Shown here: piece by piece, positions 24,463 to 37,207 of the stretch
How positions within the stretch are numbered: position 1 is the stretch's first letter
Layout: each line of letters opens with the position of its first letter
Assembly: GCA_012861695.1 (NCBI GenBank)
Contig: JAAOOA010000166.1
Coordinates: forward strand, 434,001-498,000
Direction of reading: 5' to 3'
Length of the DNA: 64,000 bases
Source of the DNA: Trematomus loennbergii
Taxonomy: Eukaryota > Chordata > Actinopteri > Perciformes > Nototheniidae
Program-made: the position numbers and the translations under genes
Notes under the pieces: generated by a model
What the model saw: the letters and a program-made list of their open reading frames with translations, nothing else
Database searches by the model: none
What the model was told of the DNA's origin: nothing

Positions 24463-25645
24463 CACGTTAGTTAGCATTACAGCCGTGTCATTTTTATTAG
24501 CCTTCACATGAAGTAACATGAAGTAACCCAACATGTTAAACAGTAAGAGTAGTAGTCATATTTCGTGAACCCTTTGAATAGTACTGTCACCGGTGTGATC
24601 ATTCTATAATACACAATTTAAGCCCGGGGAGAAATGCTAACGCTAACGCTAGCGATCTTTTCTACTTCATGCTATCTGCACAAATGGTTGACATTAAACA
24701 TTAAAACGACCGGGCAGTTCAGAGAGAATCGAAGGAAGGCAGGCAGGCAGCTTTGCATGACATTCTTCAGGACGTGTTTCATTGTGGTGATAGTGAGGGT
24801 AGTCAATAGTTTTGTTGACAGTAGTGACGGCCATCTTGGTGACGTGTGTTGTTCTGTGAGACCAGAGATGTAGTTCATTGAGCGTTTCACACAAACAAAT
24901 GTGTTACTTCACAGTTTTACGACACATTTTTTTTTTTTTACTTGCAAAATTATCTTTTAAATTGACAAACATCATATGTGTAATTCGTGGCACAATTCAA
25001 ACGGGATCGAAAGATAATCTTTCTCTCTCCATTGACTTCAATACATAATTTTTCCGAAATAAGGTCCCATGGAGGTCCACCGGAAGGGGAGGGACTTCAC
25101 AAATTACACATATGATGTTTGTCAATTTAAAAGATAATTTTACAAGTCAAAAAAATTAAAATGTGTCGTAAAACTGTGAAGTAATACTTTTTTTGTGTGA
25201 AACCGCTCAATGAACTACATCTGCCGTCTCTCACCACACACCAAGACGGCCGTCACGTTGGCACATTTCACTTCTTTCTTTCAGAATGAGGCGAAAAGTA
25301 TTAAAAGAGGTGAAAATCACTCCAAGTCTGGGCATGTTGAGAGCTGTACATACACACAAGGGGAGTTAGTCGGTTCCTAAGAGCCAGCATGCGGGACCGG
25401 GACTCTGGGATTTGTAGTCTTTCTAGTTGCGTATTTTTCATAGTCTTATATTTCAACAGTTTTACGACAAACTGTGACATTTTTACATGGAAATTATTTT
25501 TTAAGATTGACAAACATCATATGTGTAATTCATGGCACAATTCAAACGGGATCGAAAGATACGTTTTCTCTCTTCATTGACTTCAATACATTATTTTTCC
25601 GAAATAAGGTCCGATGGACCGGAAGTAGATGGCTTCGCCACTCTA

Positions 25646-26104
25646 TTGGTAGATAGGCTGTATTTATGCCATAACGGTGCACAGCTGATATAAAGGGACA
25701 CCTACTGGTTAAAGCACGTTATTGCATTTATAATTTCATTATTAAAAATGATGGCCACACAACCAAACCTAAATACAGTGTATAGATTCAGGTGTTTCTA
25801 TTGGACTAATTCTTACTTTTATGTCAAATTGTTGACATGTTTTATGTATACAAATGTATGTCTTGACTCCTCAGAAACAGATTAGAATGAATGTATACTA
25901 TAAAGAGTATTTTTTGAATACTTTGATCAACTTTAAATGTAATGTTAATCTCAGAAAGGGTCTTATTTCAATTATAAGTTATTAAGCATGTGAGGGTTTT
26001 ATTATATATTAACAAACGTTTAATCATCAAACGCTTAGTACAAAGCCTGACTGAATTATATAAACAATATTTAAAGGAAGAGAAAATGTTTTGAAAGATA
26101 ATAG
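25646..26104. repeat. 5' flank of the 31.8-kb H4, displaced by insertions
   Basis: Bases about 25740-26100 are the inverse of 50790-51120 (for example TCTATACACTGTATTTAGGT and TTAAACGTTTGATAATATG). At 50 kb that sequence is the upstream flank of an H4 gene. Here it continues after the LTR element and MITE at 31670 (GTGTGGAGGCTGCAGCG). No gene. Confidence 0.82.
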
Positions 26105-26303
26105 TGTGGTGCCGAGAGACGGGAGTCGGAGGCGGTGTATCGAATGAACAAGCTAGACCTTTATTTTGCATCTGAACTTCATGTCAACACAACATGCACG
26201 AGGAGAAGAATACCGGCGGAAACACTAAGTCCGCCTCACTCAAATGTCCGTGCGGAACAATACAGTACAGTAGATCTGTGGGTGGATAATGTCAATCACC
26301 ACA
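26105..26303 (-). repeat. 3' LTR of the Gypsy element
   Basis: 199 bp, TGTGGTGCCG...ATCACCACA as read on the plus strand. Apparently identical to the 5' LTR. Confidence 0.95.
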
Positions 26304-26316
26304 CAAGCCCCCCCAG
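26304..26316 (-). other. Polypurine tract of the Gypsy element
   Basis: Minus-strand TCTGGGGGGGCTTG abuts the 3' LTR and lies just after the pol stop at 26320. It primes plus-strand DNA synthesis. Confidence 0.75.
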
Positions 26317-26319
26317 AAT

Positions 26320-29300
26320 TCACCCATAGTCAAAATCCTCGTGCCTGGGAGGAAGTACCACCCGACCCCGGCGCGTACGGACCACCGGGGCCGAGGAGGG
26401 CGGGGCCGCAGGCGAGGGCAGGGGCAGGGGCGCCAACGAGGGCGAGGGCATCCCCACAGGGGGCGGGGGGCGGGCCATGGGAGGGCGGCCCCGACGTGGG
26501 GGCAAAGCCAACTCCAACGGCCTGGAAACGTCCACGTGAGCAGGCTTAACCCGATCAACAGACACAGTCTCAGGCCTGCCACCAACGTCCACCACCAGGC
26601 TCTTGTCCCCGTGACGTATGACCCTGAACGGACCGTCGTACGGGGGGCGCAGGGGGCCGCGGTGGGCGTCGTGGCGAATAAAAACGAAATCCGCCGACCG
26701 TAATCCGGGGGACACCCGGAAAGCTGGGCTGCTGTGCTGCGACGTTGGGACGGGCGCGAATGTCCCGGCGGCCTCCAGCAGGGAGGAGCGCTGCCCGGCC
26801 GCAGACCAGGGCACAGTGGCGGTGGGAATGAATTCCCCGGGGACCCGTAGCGTCTGGCCGTAAACGAGCTCCGCCGACGAGGACTGCAGGTCCTCTTTGG
26901 GGGCACACCTGAGGCCGAGCATAACCCATGGGAGCTTATCCACCCAGTTGCCGTCTGTCAAGCCGGCACGCAGCGACGCCTTCATGGACCGGTGAAACCG
27001 CTCACACAATCCGTTAGCCTGGGGGTGATAAGCGGTGGTGCGGTGCAGCTTGACCCCCAAACCCACAGCAACAGCGTTCCACAGCTCCGAGGTGAACTGA
27101 GGACCGCGGTCAGAGGAGAGGTCAGACGGGGTCCCGAAACGCGCCACCCACGTGCCGATGAAAGCGCGGGCGACGTCGGAAGCTGACGTCGAGGTGAGGG
27201 GAACGGCCTCGGGCCAGCGGGTCGTCCTGTCCACCATCGTAAACAGGTATGTGAAACCGTGAGAGGGGGGAAGCGGACCTACGAGGTCGACATTGACATG
27301 GTCAAACCTCCTCTCAGGAACCGCAAAAAGTTCAAAAGGGGCCCTAGTATGGCGGTGGACTTTGGCCCGTTGACAGGCCACGCATGAGTCGACCCAGGAC
27401 CTCACGTCCTTCTTAAGCCCCTGCCACACGAACTTCTGCGACAACAACCTCACGGACGGCTTCCTACCGGGGTGGGAAAGATTGTGAACCGCCTCAAAAA
27501 CGGGTCGGCGCCAGTCCGCAGGGACCAGCGGCCGAGGCTGGCCCGTGGAGACGTCACACCACAGCTTCGCGCCCGAGTCACCGACCGTGACCTCCTCCAG
27601 GCGTAATCCCGTGACCGAGGCCTTGAGGGTTTGGACCCCGTGGTCAGAGGCCTGGTCAGCGCCCATGCGGAGGTAATCGAGGCCCAGCTGCACAGCTCCG
27701 ACAACCGCTCTGGAGAGGCAGTCCGCGACCACGTTAGCCTTGCCAGCGATGTGTCGAATGTCCGTGGTGTACTCGGAGATGTACGAAAGCTGGCGTTGCT
27801 GTCGGGCGGACCACGGCTCGGCCACCTTGGACATGCAGAAGGTAAGCGGCTTGTGATCCACGAACGCCGCAAACTCCCGGCCTTCCAGCAGGAAACGGAA
27901 GTGACGAACCGCCAAATAGAGACCAAGGAGTTCCCTGTCGAAAGCGCTGTACTTGCGCTCCCTGGGAGTCAACTGGCGGCTGAAAAAGGCGAGCGGTTGC
28001 CAGGCGCCGTCGACCCATTGTTCATGCACCGCGCCCACCGCGTAGTCAGACGCGTCGGTGGTGATAGCGATGGGGGCCCCGTGCGACGGGTGAGCCAACA
28101 TGGCGGCTTCGCTCAGGGCGGCTTTGGTGGCGTCGAAAGCAACCTCCCTCTCAGCCGTCCAGTCTATGGCCTGGCCGGGGGACTTGTCCTTGAGGGCCTC
28201 GTACAGCGGGCGCATCGTGTGGGCCGCCCGGCGGATAAACCGGTGATAAAACGTCACCATCCCGAGGAACTCCCGGAGCGCCCGAGCTGTAGGCGGTCGT
28301 GGAAAGGCGGACACGGCCTCCACTTTCGACGGGAGGGGGGCGGCCCCACCCTTGTTGATGAGGTGCCCGAGGAACTGGATGGAGGACAACCCGAACTGAC
28401 ACTTCGCCGGGTTGATAATCAGGCCGTGTTGGTCGAGCCTTGCGAAAAGGACCCGGAGATGTGCCTGGTGCTCTTCGGAGGAGGAGCTGGCGACCAGGAT
28501 GTCGTCTAAATAGACGAAGATGAATGGCATGTCTCTGAGCGCCGAATCCATCAGCCGCTGAAAGGACTGAGCAGCGTTCTTAAGTCCAAAAGGCATACGC
28601 AGGAACTCGAAAAGCCCGAACGGCGTAATCACAGCAGTTTTGGGGACGTCCGAGGGGTGCACCGGAACCTGGTGGTAGCCCCGCACCAGATCCACCTTGG
28701 AGAAGACCAGCTTGCCCGCCAGGTGAGCAGAGAAATCCTGGATGTGAGGGACCGGGTAGCGGTCTGGCGTAGTGGCGTCGTTAAGGCGGCGGTAGTCGCC
28801 ACACGGTCGCCAGCCACCGGCTGCTTTAGGGACCATGTGAAGCGGCGAAGCCCAAGGGCTGCCTGAGCGGCGGATGATGCCCAGACGCTCCATGTTGACG
28901 AACTCCGACTTGGCGACTGCCAGCATGTCAGGGTTGAGCCGCCGGGCCCTAGCGTATACTGGAGGGCCCACAGTGTCAATGTGGTGCTCTACCCCGTGCT
29001 TGGCGGTGGCAGCGGAAAAGGTGGGCTGCGTCAAGTCGGGAAACTCACTGAGAAGGTGCTGAAACTTGTCACCCTGTGAGAGTGAGCTGGAGAGCCCGCT
29101 GAATGACGCCTCGCCGCGGGTACATGTGAACGAGGCAAATGTCATTGCGTCCACCAGGCGGTTGTTCTTGACGTCCACCAGCAGCCCGTGAGCGCACAGG
29201 AAGTCTGCGCCGAGGAGGGCGAAGGAGATGTCAGCCGTGACGAAATCCCACCTAAACCGCTGACCCTCGAAGCACAGGTCCACTGTCTTTGTGCCATAGG

Positions 29301-29574
29301 TGCGAATAGGGGTGTCGTTAGCGGATGTCAAAGGTGGGCCGTGACCCCCACCGGCGGCGTCCTCCACGGTAGCCGGCAGGACGCTCCGCTGGGCTCCTGT
29401 GTCACAAAGGAGTCTGCGACCAGAGAGGGTGTCCCTGATGAACAGGAGCCGGTTGGACGTGCCCACGCTCGCGGCCACTACCGAGCGCAGGCCTTGGCGT
29501 TTCCCGTTACCTTGTAGGTGCAGGGGGGACGGCACATCTTCGCTTTCGCCCCGTAGCGTGCATGGTAATAGCAC
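26320..29574 (-). CDS. pol: Gypsy Pol polyprotein (protease, RT, RNase H, integrase)
   Basis: 1084 codons from the first ATG at 29574; the true product is probably a Gag-Pol fusion. In order: aspartic protease ([11 protein letters not shown], about residue 57-67); reverse transcriptase with [14 protein letters not shown] and catalytic Y-L-D-D-I-L (about 325-330); RNase H ([16 protein letters not shown]); integrase HHCC finger (S-H-P-G-R ... C-V-A-C-Q) and DDE core ([25 protein letters not shown]). A G-P-F-R-V-I module follows, then a Pro-rich tail with no chromodomain. The frame is -1 relative to gag, with overlap at 29478-29574. All catalytic residues seen are present and there is no internal stop, so the element may be recently active. 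Confidence 0.95.
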   Translation of the reverse strand: MLLPCTLRGESEDVPSPLHLQGNGKRQGLRSVVAASVGTSNRLLFIRDTLSGRRLLCDTGAQRSVLPATVEDAAGGGHGPPLTSANDTPIRTYGTKTVDLCFEGQRFRWDFVTADISFALLGADFLCAHGLLVDVKNNRLVDAMTFASFTCTRGEASFSGLSSSLSQGDKFQHLLSEFPDLTQPTFSAATAKHGVEHHIDTVGPPVYARARRLNPDMLAVAKSEFVNMERLGIIRRSGSPWASPLHMVPKAAGGWRPCGDYRRLNDATTPDRYPVPHIQDFSAHLAGKLVFSKVDLVRGYHQVPVHPSDVPKTAVITPFGLFEFLRMPFGLKNAAQSFQRLMDSALRDMPFIFVYLDDILVASSSSEEHQAHLRVLFARLDQHGLIINPAKCQFGLSSIQFLGHLINKGGAAPLPSKVEAVSAFPRPPTARALREFLGMVTFYHRFIRRAAHTMRPLYEALKDKSPGQAIDWTAEREVAFDATKAALSEAAMLAHPSHGAPIAITTDASDYAVGAVHEQWVDGAWQPLAFFSRQLTPRERKYSAFDRELLGLYLAVRHFRFLLEGREFAAFVDHKPLTFCMSKVAEPWSARQQRQLSYISEYTTDIRHIAGKANVVADCLSRAVVGAVQLGLDYLRMGADQASDHGVQTLKASVTGLRLEEVTVGDSGAKLWCDVSTGQPRPLVPADWRRPVFEAVHNLSHPGRKPSVRLLSQKFVWQGLKKDVRSWVDSCVACQRAKVHRHTRAPFELFAVPERRFDHVNVDLVGPLPPSHGFTYLFTMVDRTTRWPEAVPLTSTSASDVARAFIGTWVARFGTPSDLSSDRGPQFTSELWNAVAVGLGVKLHRTTAYHPQANGLCERFHRSMKASLRAGLTDGNWVDKLPWVMLGLRCAPKEDLQSSSAELVYGQTLRVPGEFIPTATVPWSAAGQRSSLLEAAGTFAPVPTSQHSSPAFRVSPGLRSADFVFIRHDAHRGPLRPPYDGPFRVIRHGDKSLVVDVGGRPETVSVDRVKPAHVDVSRPLELALPPRRGRPPMARPPPPVGMPSPSLAPLPLPSPAAPPSSAPVVRTRRGRVVLPPRHEDFDYG

Positions 29575-30167
29575 AGGCCAGGGCTGGAGTCGCTGACGTC
29601 GGCCCTGGAGCTCCTGCTAGGTGGCATGCCTGTACCCGGGAAGGCGCCGCTGTGTGTCGGGGCCAGCACCTCAGGGGTAAAACGCTGGGTTGCCAGGAAG
29701 AACCGGTCAGCCTCCTCGGCCAAAGCGCGGGGCTCGGTAATAGCCGTATTAGCGAGCGCTGTCTGCACATGCGGCGGCATGTGCCGAAGAAACAGTTCGA
29801 TAAACAAAAAATTAGGCTCCTCCGTACCCAGCAGGCTGAGCATCATCTCCATATGGTCTGAAGGCTTGTTGTCCCCCAGGCCATGAATAGCGAGCAGGCG
29901 TCGGGCCCGCTCCGACCGTGACAGCTCGAACGTCTTCAGCAGGAAAGCCTTGAACGCTGCATATTTATCCAGGGCAGGGGGAGATGTGATAAAACCCACC
30001 GTCCGGGTCGCAGTGGAGCTCCCCAGCGCCGAAACGACGTGAAAATAGCGCGCTGCGTCATCAGCAACTCCGCGGAGGGCGAATTGAGCCTCCGCCTGAG
30101 CGAACCATGCAGCTGCAGCTGTCTCCCAAAACTCCGGCAGTTTGAAAAAAACGGCGTTATTTGCCAT
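29478..30167 (-). CDS. gag: Gypsy Gag with CHCC zinc motif
   Basis: 229 codons starting at ATG 30167 ([14 protein letters not shown]). I chose this start over 30284 because the latter lies inside the LTR and the primer site intervenes. The capsid-like part (W-F-A-Q-A-E-A-Q-F ... L-R-H-M-P-P-H-V) is followed near residue 205 by [18 protein letters not shown], a C-x2-H-x9-C-x3-C arrangement rather than the usual CCHC knuckle. It forms the particle and packages element RNA. It overlaps pol by about 95 nt, implying programmed frameshifting. Confidence 0.9.
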   Translation of the reverse strand: MANNAVFFKLPEFWETAAAAWFAQAEAQFALRGVADDAARYFHVVSALGSSTATRTVGFITSPPALDKYAAFKAFLLKTFELSRSERARRLLAIHGLGDNKPSDHMEMMLSLLGTEEPNFLFIELFLRHMPPHVQTALANTAITEPRALAEEADRFFLATQRFTPEVLAPTHSGAFPGTGMPPSRSSRADVSDSSPGLCYYHARYGAKAKMCRPPCTYKVTGNAKACAR

Positions 30168-30201
30168 GTTCTGAACAGTCTCGGAATCTTCAACGAGACT
30201 A

Positions 30202-30217
30202 ACGTCGGGGTCACCAA
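30202..30217 (-). other. Primer binding site, tRNA-Trp
   Basis: The minus strand reads TTGGTGACCCCGACGT directly after the 5' LTR. TGGTGACCCCGACGT is complementary to the 3' end of eukaryotic tRNA-Trp (ACGTCGGGGTCACCA). Confidence 0.85.
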
Positions 30218-30416
30218 TGTGGTGCCGAGAGACGGGAGTCGGAGGCGGTGTATCGAATGAACAAGCTAGACCTTTATTTTGCATCTGAACTTCATGTCAA
30301 CACAACATGCACGAGGAGAAGAATACCGGCGGAAACACTAAGTCCGCCTCACTCAAATGTCCGTGCGGAACAATACAGTACAGTAGATCTGTGGGTGGAT
30401 AATGTCAATCACCACA
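30218..30416 (-). repeat. 5' LTR of the Gypsy element
   Basis: 199 bp; carries promoter and start of the element transcript by family rule. No difference from the 3' LTR was noticed. Confidence 0.95.
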
Positions 30417-30419
30417 ATA

Positions 30420-31667
30420 GGCTTGTTTGAGACAAGCGAGACCTGCGCAGACCTGCGCAATTGCGATCAACGTCTTGCTAGTGCGTTGCATGATGGTTAG
30501 TCATTTTGTCCGACTTGCTCTGGAGGCTCGCCTACATGAGACGTTGAAATCTCGCGGGACAAAGACGCCCGCAGACTTGAGAGCGAGGCGCGGCGAGGCG
30601 GCGCAGTTTCTCTCCACGGGCTGCGGAAGCGAAATGATTGATGGGAAACGACTCGCTGGATCTCGAGCTGAGCGCTCATTGGTGGGTTTTACATCGTGCT
30701 GGAGATGAAACTCTCCATTGGCTCGGCAAAAGTGTGTTGTTGTTTTGTGTCAGTTTTACGTTGCCACTTCCATTCACATTTTTCATCATTGTTCCACAAT
30801 GTTTATCATCATTAAATTAATATCTATATATTTGTATACTATACTTGCACTGCTTACCGTTGTCATACTTTATATATCTTAGCATATTCATACAACACAC
30901 TGTTCATACTAGGCTAGGCTACTGTGTATATCTAGTGTATTCATACCCCTCACTGTTTATTCATCATTCAATTCATTCTATATTTTATTCTGTAGATTGT
31001 GTACATTACTTTTCACTTTACTGCTTTATGCACTCCTGGTTAGAAGCTAAACTGCATTTCGTTGTCTCAGTACCTGTAATCTGTGCAATAACAATAAAGT
31101 TGAATCTAATCTTGAGCAGGAACAAATGTATTTACTTAGTACATATCTGACATTAACGATTAAACACATTTGTCCATTCTTTATCAATCAATCAATCAAT
31201 CAATCAATGTTTATTTATATAGCCCAATATCACAAATGTTACATTTGTCTCAGTGGACTTCACAGTTTGTACAGAATATCAGTATGACAATACGACACCC
31301 TCTGTCCTTACGTTTCACATCATACAAGGAAAACTTCCAGAGAAAAACCCACAGTTTAAAGGGGAAATGGGAGAAACCTCAGGGAGAGCAACAGAGGAGG
31401 GATCCCTCTCCCAGGACGGACAGACGTGCAATAGATGCCGTGTGCATTATAAATGCAAACCGAGTCAAGCCGACTCCGGAGGTGGCAGTATGCACCTTAA
31501 AGTTGTTTGAAATCCGCCAAAAAACCGAGAGAGAAGAAGAAGAAGAAGAAGAAGAAGCCGACTCCGAGCTGTCCGACTTCAGGCGAGTTTTTTTGAGACC
31601 TCCCCCGGCTGCAATCGGCTATTCTCGTCTACTTTCGAGGCGAGCCGCAGCTCGTCTCAAACAAGCC
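30420..31667. mobile_element. 1.25-kb MITE, copy 2 (inverted relative to 22.8 kb), TA target duplication
   Basis: Ends GGCTTGTTTGAGACAAGC / GCTCGTCTCAAACAAGCC with TA outside (30418-30419, 31668-31669). Near-identical to copy 1 apart from small changes and a longer GAA run (about 31527-31555). Its left edge is the integration site of the Gypsy element: the ATAG duplication contains this MITE's TA and first G. It lies between an H4 5' flank (25740-26104) and that H4's promoter. Confidence 0.9.
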
Positions 31668-31728
31668 TAGTGTGGAGGCTGCAGCGTTGGCCCCGCCTAG
31701 CAGCTTTCCTGCTCTCCGTCTTCTCTTA

Positions 31729-31750
31729 GGTCCGCAGTGAATATTTAAAT
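31729..31750 (+). promoter_or_regulatory. H4 promoter: GGTCCG and TATTTAAATA
   Basis: GGTCCG at 31729-31734 and ATATTTAAAT at 31741-31750, 63 bp before the ATG. About 60 bp upstream of GGTCCG is the MITE edge, so only the core promoter remains of the original 5' flank. Confidence 0.78.
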
Positions 31751-31800
31751 ACTGCCGGTCATGCTGCTTCTATCCATTCGTTCTGTACGAGCCGACATAA

Positions 31801-32123
<323 letters not shown>

Positions 32124-32156
32124 ACATCTACACCCTGATATACCTGGAAAAACAAC

Positions 32157-32172
32157 GGCTCTTTTAAGAGCC
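32157..32172 (+). promoter_or_regulatory. Histone mRNA 3' stem-loop (H4, 31.8 kb)
   Basis: GGCTCTTTTAAGAGCC then ACCCACATTAC, 33 nt after the stop. TTAAAGACTCTTG downstream is a candidate U7 pairing region. Confidence 0.95.
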
Positions 32173-34251
32173 ACCCACATTACTTAAAGACTCTTGTTTC
32201 CTTTCAGCAATATCACACATTTTTCAGTCAATTAACATTATATAAACCTAAATTCCATCAACAGAACTCTAGCTAGGATTCTTGATATTAAAAATGTCAC
32301 CTGTTGGACGATGTTTATCTGACATCCAGCATGTACAAATCAATTATTTTCTAAATGTCACAAGTCAGCCACTGGGTATTGTCCACAGTAATCAATGTGA
32401 CTTTGAAGCCATTTCAGTTATGTATCTAATGATTCCCGAGATTTAAAGAAAAGGTCGTCTGGATGATTTGTAACTACACATTTTAAATGTTTAAAATCCT
32501 CTGTGACTATCCAGTATATCACACAATACCTGTGTTAGAAAATAATTTTGAACACTTCAGTTATTTGTTCTTTATTTTAATTCTATAATTTGTAAATATA
32601 ACAAATCTAAATATCAACATTACATTACATTACATGTCACTTGTTATAGGCTTTTATCCAAAGCAACTTACATACTCAATACTGTCAACATGTCATGAAC
32701 AGATAACTTGTCAGATATCACACATTATCAGTTTAGATAACAGGACTGATTTACAGGTAATGATAATGGTGTTTTAGGCACCAAAATGTATGCTTTTAAG
32801 GCTAAACATGTCATCATGGAAAGAACTAGGTCTGTATTATCTTCCCTGAATTTGAGGATGAACACCTAACTCAATAATGGGCCTGTGAACTTCCACTCAT
32901 ACCTGTGGAGGAAATTAATTACAAGCATTTCATCAAAAAACTACACCAACCAGCTCCAACAAGCTGATGTCCACCAATAATAGTAAAAGACAGCTCTTCT
33001 CACTACCCTTTCGTTCATTCTTTCTATTTTTACACTGAATCTTCTACATCATATCCATACATTATCAACTAATTATGTTTCCCACATTCTTTAAGTCTCA
33101 CATTTTATGTGATGTAATATGGTGTCATTGAGTCCTGATCTACAACATTCTACATTCACCTATATTATTTGACATTGACAGATTTAAATATGTTATTATC
33201 TCTACACTCAGTTATTCAAGATATCCTGCCAAGTTGTCATTATACCATGCTCTGTTAGTGCTTATACTTCAGATATCCAAAAACAAATGTCTAAAATATT
33301 GTTAGCATTGCTGTCCACTTTCACCTCTTTTCTGTTATTTCAATATTTACATTAGGTTTTGGAAATGTCTATGGGTATATACTATCTAATGTGTACCTTT
33401 TCCCTATTCTATTTATTAAGTTTAAAGCCCTTCTCTCCACATGGAATCATTAGCTTAATACATCGATCACATAAATAAATACAAGAAAGCCCTTTACTTA
33501 AAAAACATTTTCATTAATGCACACACTCGATTCAATTCAGACATTTACAGGTTTTTTTATAAAGGCATCAGGACAGCCTTCATGTAATCTCTAGAAATAT
33601 ATGAAATGCTTTCTTTTTGGACCAGTTTGAATGGCTTGCACTAGATTGCCTTGAGTAATATAGTATCTGATTGTTTATGTATGATATCATATTTCTTGAT
33701 TTAGGTTATCATTTTAATTTTTTTAAATAGACAAAGTTCTTCAACCGTTTTATATTTTATCTTAATCTGGTGCAAGTGAACACCCTTCTTTTTTTAAAGC
33801 TGGTTTTGAAATTACTTATTGGTGGTAGTGACATTAAACTGCCATGCTCACTTGGATCATCTTCCTGTGATCTGGCTTTTACTATTTACATTTTGTTCAT
33901 TTGAATTTTTGAGCAGTATTTTTACATATTTTTGTTTGTATTGTACATCACTTCTAACTGGAGGTTATAACATGCTTTACAAATAAAGCTATCTTTGTTT
34001 CTTAAGTGCTGCAAATATAATAATGTATGTACAGTGTATATATACGAATGAGAATAGGTTTTATTACCAAGTAGGTTAACACATACAAGGGATTTGCTAT
34101 TTGGTGCATACAAAGAAACAGAATGAATAATACCTAGCAAAACAATTAGTTTATATTCATCTTTGAACGGGTGAAAACAATTTCAGAAAATACAATCTCA
34201 TTCTGAAAAGAATTCAGGCAACAGACCGACCTGTTTTCTGTTACGGTGTCA
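32173..34251. repeat. H4 3' flank, inverted duplicate of 17.0-18.5 kb
   Basis: Matches the reverse complement of about 17009-18518 as far as 33770. It carries a short insertion at about 32618-32692 with the fish repeat ACATTACATTACATGTCACT ... AAAGCAACTTACATAC. From 33771 to 34251 I see no gene or repeat. Confidence 0.78.
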
Positions 34252-35658
34252 GTACCATATGTGTTCGGCCTACCATATGTGTTCGGGGTCCGTCGCTTAC
34301 CAATGACGTCATGCATTGTGATTGGTTGTACGGTAATCGCACGCTCGGTGTAACTAGGGGCGCTGAATAGGGTATACGGGGGTCTGATCAAAGGATGAAG
34401 CTGTTAACGTGCTGCTACCATAAACTGGCTGTAGCCCACAAACTGAAGCAGAATGATCTAGGGCTGTCCCGAATACCATTTTTCGGGCTCCGGATATTCG
34501 GTAGTAATGCGGGGGGGCGTAGTAATCAGCAGCGAACTGCTTCAACACGTGTATTTCGGTGTATTCACGGCATTCATTTTGTTATTCTACAGTATGTTGT
34601 TTTATAGTTATTCGTTAATGTAACCCAATTTGTGTTCTTTGAAATTGAAAAGGATATCGCATTGTGTTTGTTACTTTCGTTGCAGTTGTATACGTCTTAA
34701 GTGTAATTTGGCTCGGTTCCTATTTATGGACATGCTTTTATTTGAAGGAGAGTTAGCGCAGTTGACAGGAAGTTGTTGTTGCTTTGGAAACAACGTGACA
34801 GAGTTTAACGGAGAAAAGTAATATCTACATATAAAGACGGAGAAAGTAAACGATAACTTTTATGGTTAAGTGTTAGCATCCCCGAAGAGGCACAAGCTCT
34901 TACGTTGATATTGGAGATTTCAATAAATTCAATTTGAAAAAAAACGGGGAAAAAACAAACAAAACGAATATCCGAATAACGAAATTGAAACCCGAAATAG
35001 TACTCAACGAACGGATATTCGGGTACAGTAGGGCTGTACCCGAATACTATAATAAAGTTATAGTAAATAATAACAAACTCCAGTGTTAGAATTCCATAAT
35101 TCCATATTCATAAATAAAATGAAATGCAAATAACATTTTCTTGGCTGTGGACTTGTACTCTGAATAATTATGTTGAGCTCATGGTAATCTAATTCATAAA
35201 CAATAACTGCAATGAACATATAGCATTTTCTGACTCGTAAAATGATTGGATATAGTGTAATTTGGTAAATGATTCTGTGTTGAAAAATGTATATCTTTAA
35301 AAACTGCGTTGGTGTATTAGGGCGGGCCATACTATTTCTTTTTGTAAATCGATCGAGAGGGGTGTTCAAATAACGTATTTTGGTATGTAGAACACACATC
35401 TATTTAGATTTATTTATTTTGAAGTTGTTGCTATGGAAATAACATGACGGAGAAAAAAGTAATATCTTCTACATATAATAACGGACAAAGTAAAGAATGA
35501 AGTGTATGTTTAAATCTTACGTTGAGTCTGGAGTTTCAATACATTCGGAATTTGACCGTGTAAAATGTCCTCTTGGGTTACCGTACAGCCAATGCGTGAC
35601 GTCATTGGCAAGCGTAACGGACCCCGAACACATCTGGTAGGCCGAACACATATGGTAC
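34252..35658. mobile_element. 1.4-kb DNA element with ~80-bp terminal inverted repeats
   Basis: GTACCATATGTGTTCGGCCT at 34252 and its inverted match ending at 35658 start TIRs of about 81-85 bp (34252-34336, 35578-35658). Each TIR contains the palindrome TGACGTCA and a CCAAT box. The interior is non-coding and hosts at least one other element (34461-35030). It ends 112 bp before the ATG of the split H2A and abuts its promoter. Confidence 0.85.
34461..35060. mobile_element. Nested element(s) starting GGGCTGT..CCGAATAC
   Basis: GGGCTGTCCCGAATACCATT at 34461 faces GGATATTCGGGTACAG ending at 35028. A second head, GGGCTGTACCCGAATACT, starts at 35031. This is a common type of fish non-autonomous DNA transposon; the second copy appears truncated. 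Confidence 0.6.
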
Positions 35659-35668
35659 CTACAACTGT

Positions 35669-35709
35669 CCAATCTGACCAATGAGCGTACAGCTGCGCTC
35701 CAATATAAA
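35669..35709 (+). promoter_or_regulatory. Promoter of the split H2A: two CCAAT boxes and TATA
   Basis: CCAAT at 35669-35673 and 35678-35682, TATAAA at 35704-35709, 61 bp before the ATG at 35770. Only 10 bp separates the first CCAAT from the preceding transposon edge. Confidence 0.7.
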
Positions 35710-35769
35710 CTGGTGAGAACTGTGATGGAGTTACTTTCTTCTTAACGTCGAAGAATAATCACATATAAA

Positions 35770-37160
<1,391 letters not shown>

Positions 37161-37191
37161 ACACCCTGATCCCGCTTCAACAAACAACAAA

Positions 37192-37207
37192 GGCTCTTTT
37201 AAGAGCC
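37192..37207 (+). promoter_or_regulatory. Histone mRNA 3' stem-loop (split H2A)
   Basis: GGCTCTTTTAAGAGCC then ACCCACTTC, 31 nt after the stop, as in the 1-kb copy. Confidence 0.94.

Larger units (their letters stand above)
24005..25645. mobile_element. Long palindromic DNA element (~250-bp inverted arms) enclosing a THAP exon start
   Basis: TAGAGTGGCGAAGTCACGCC at 24005 and its inverted partner GGCTTCGCCACTCTA at 25645 begin arms of about 250 bp (24005-24260 and 25388-25645), with only scattered mismatches. A second pair of inverted arms derived from the same family lies inside (about 24868-24985 and 25101-25222), so the element is a nest of hairpins. It begins 9 bp after the preceding MITE. 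Between the outer arms is a THAP-like coding start (24346). Confidence 0.82.
26105..30416 (-). mobile_element. Complete Ty3/Gypsy LTR retrotransposon, CsRn1-like, TSD ATAG
   Basis: A 4312-bp element on the minus strand. It has 199-bp LTRs beginning TGTGGTG and ending CACCACA (26105-26303 and 30218-30416), which I could not distinguish by eye. ATAG is duplicated at 26101-26104 and 30417-30420. Next to the 5' LTR (30218) is a primer site matching the 3' end of tRNA-Trp; next to the 3' LTR is a G-rich polypurine tract. gag and pol are both open. The tRNA-Trp primer, CHCC gag motif and 4-bp duplication together fit the CsRn1 clade, which is an inference from known clade traits. Much higher GC than the surrounding histone flanks. 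Confidence 0.95.

Noticed and set aside
27631..28509. 292-codon plus-strand frame over the Gypsy element
   Set aside because: Antisense shadow of GC-rich pol.
34252..35658. CpG- and CRE-containing inverted repeats as a bidirectional host promoter
   Set aside because: The two copies are terminal inverted repeats of one element; regulatory effect kept only as an inference.
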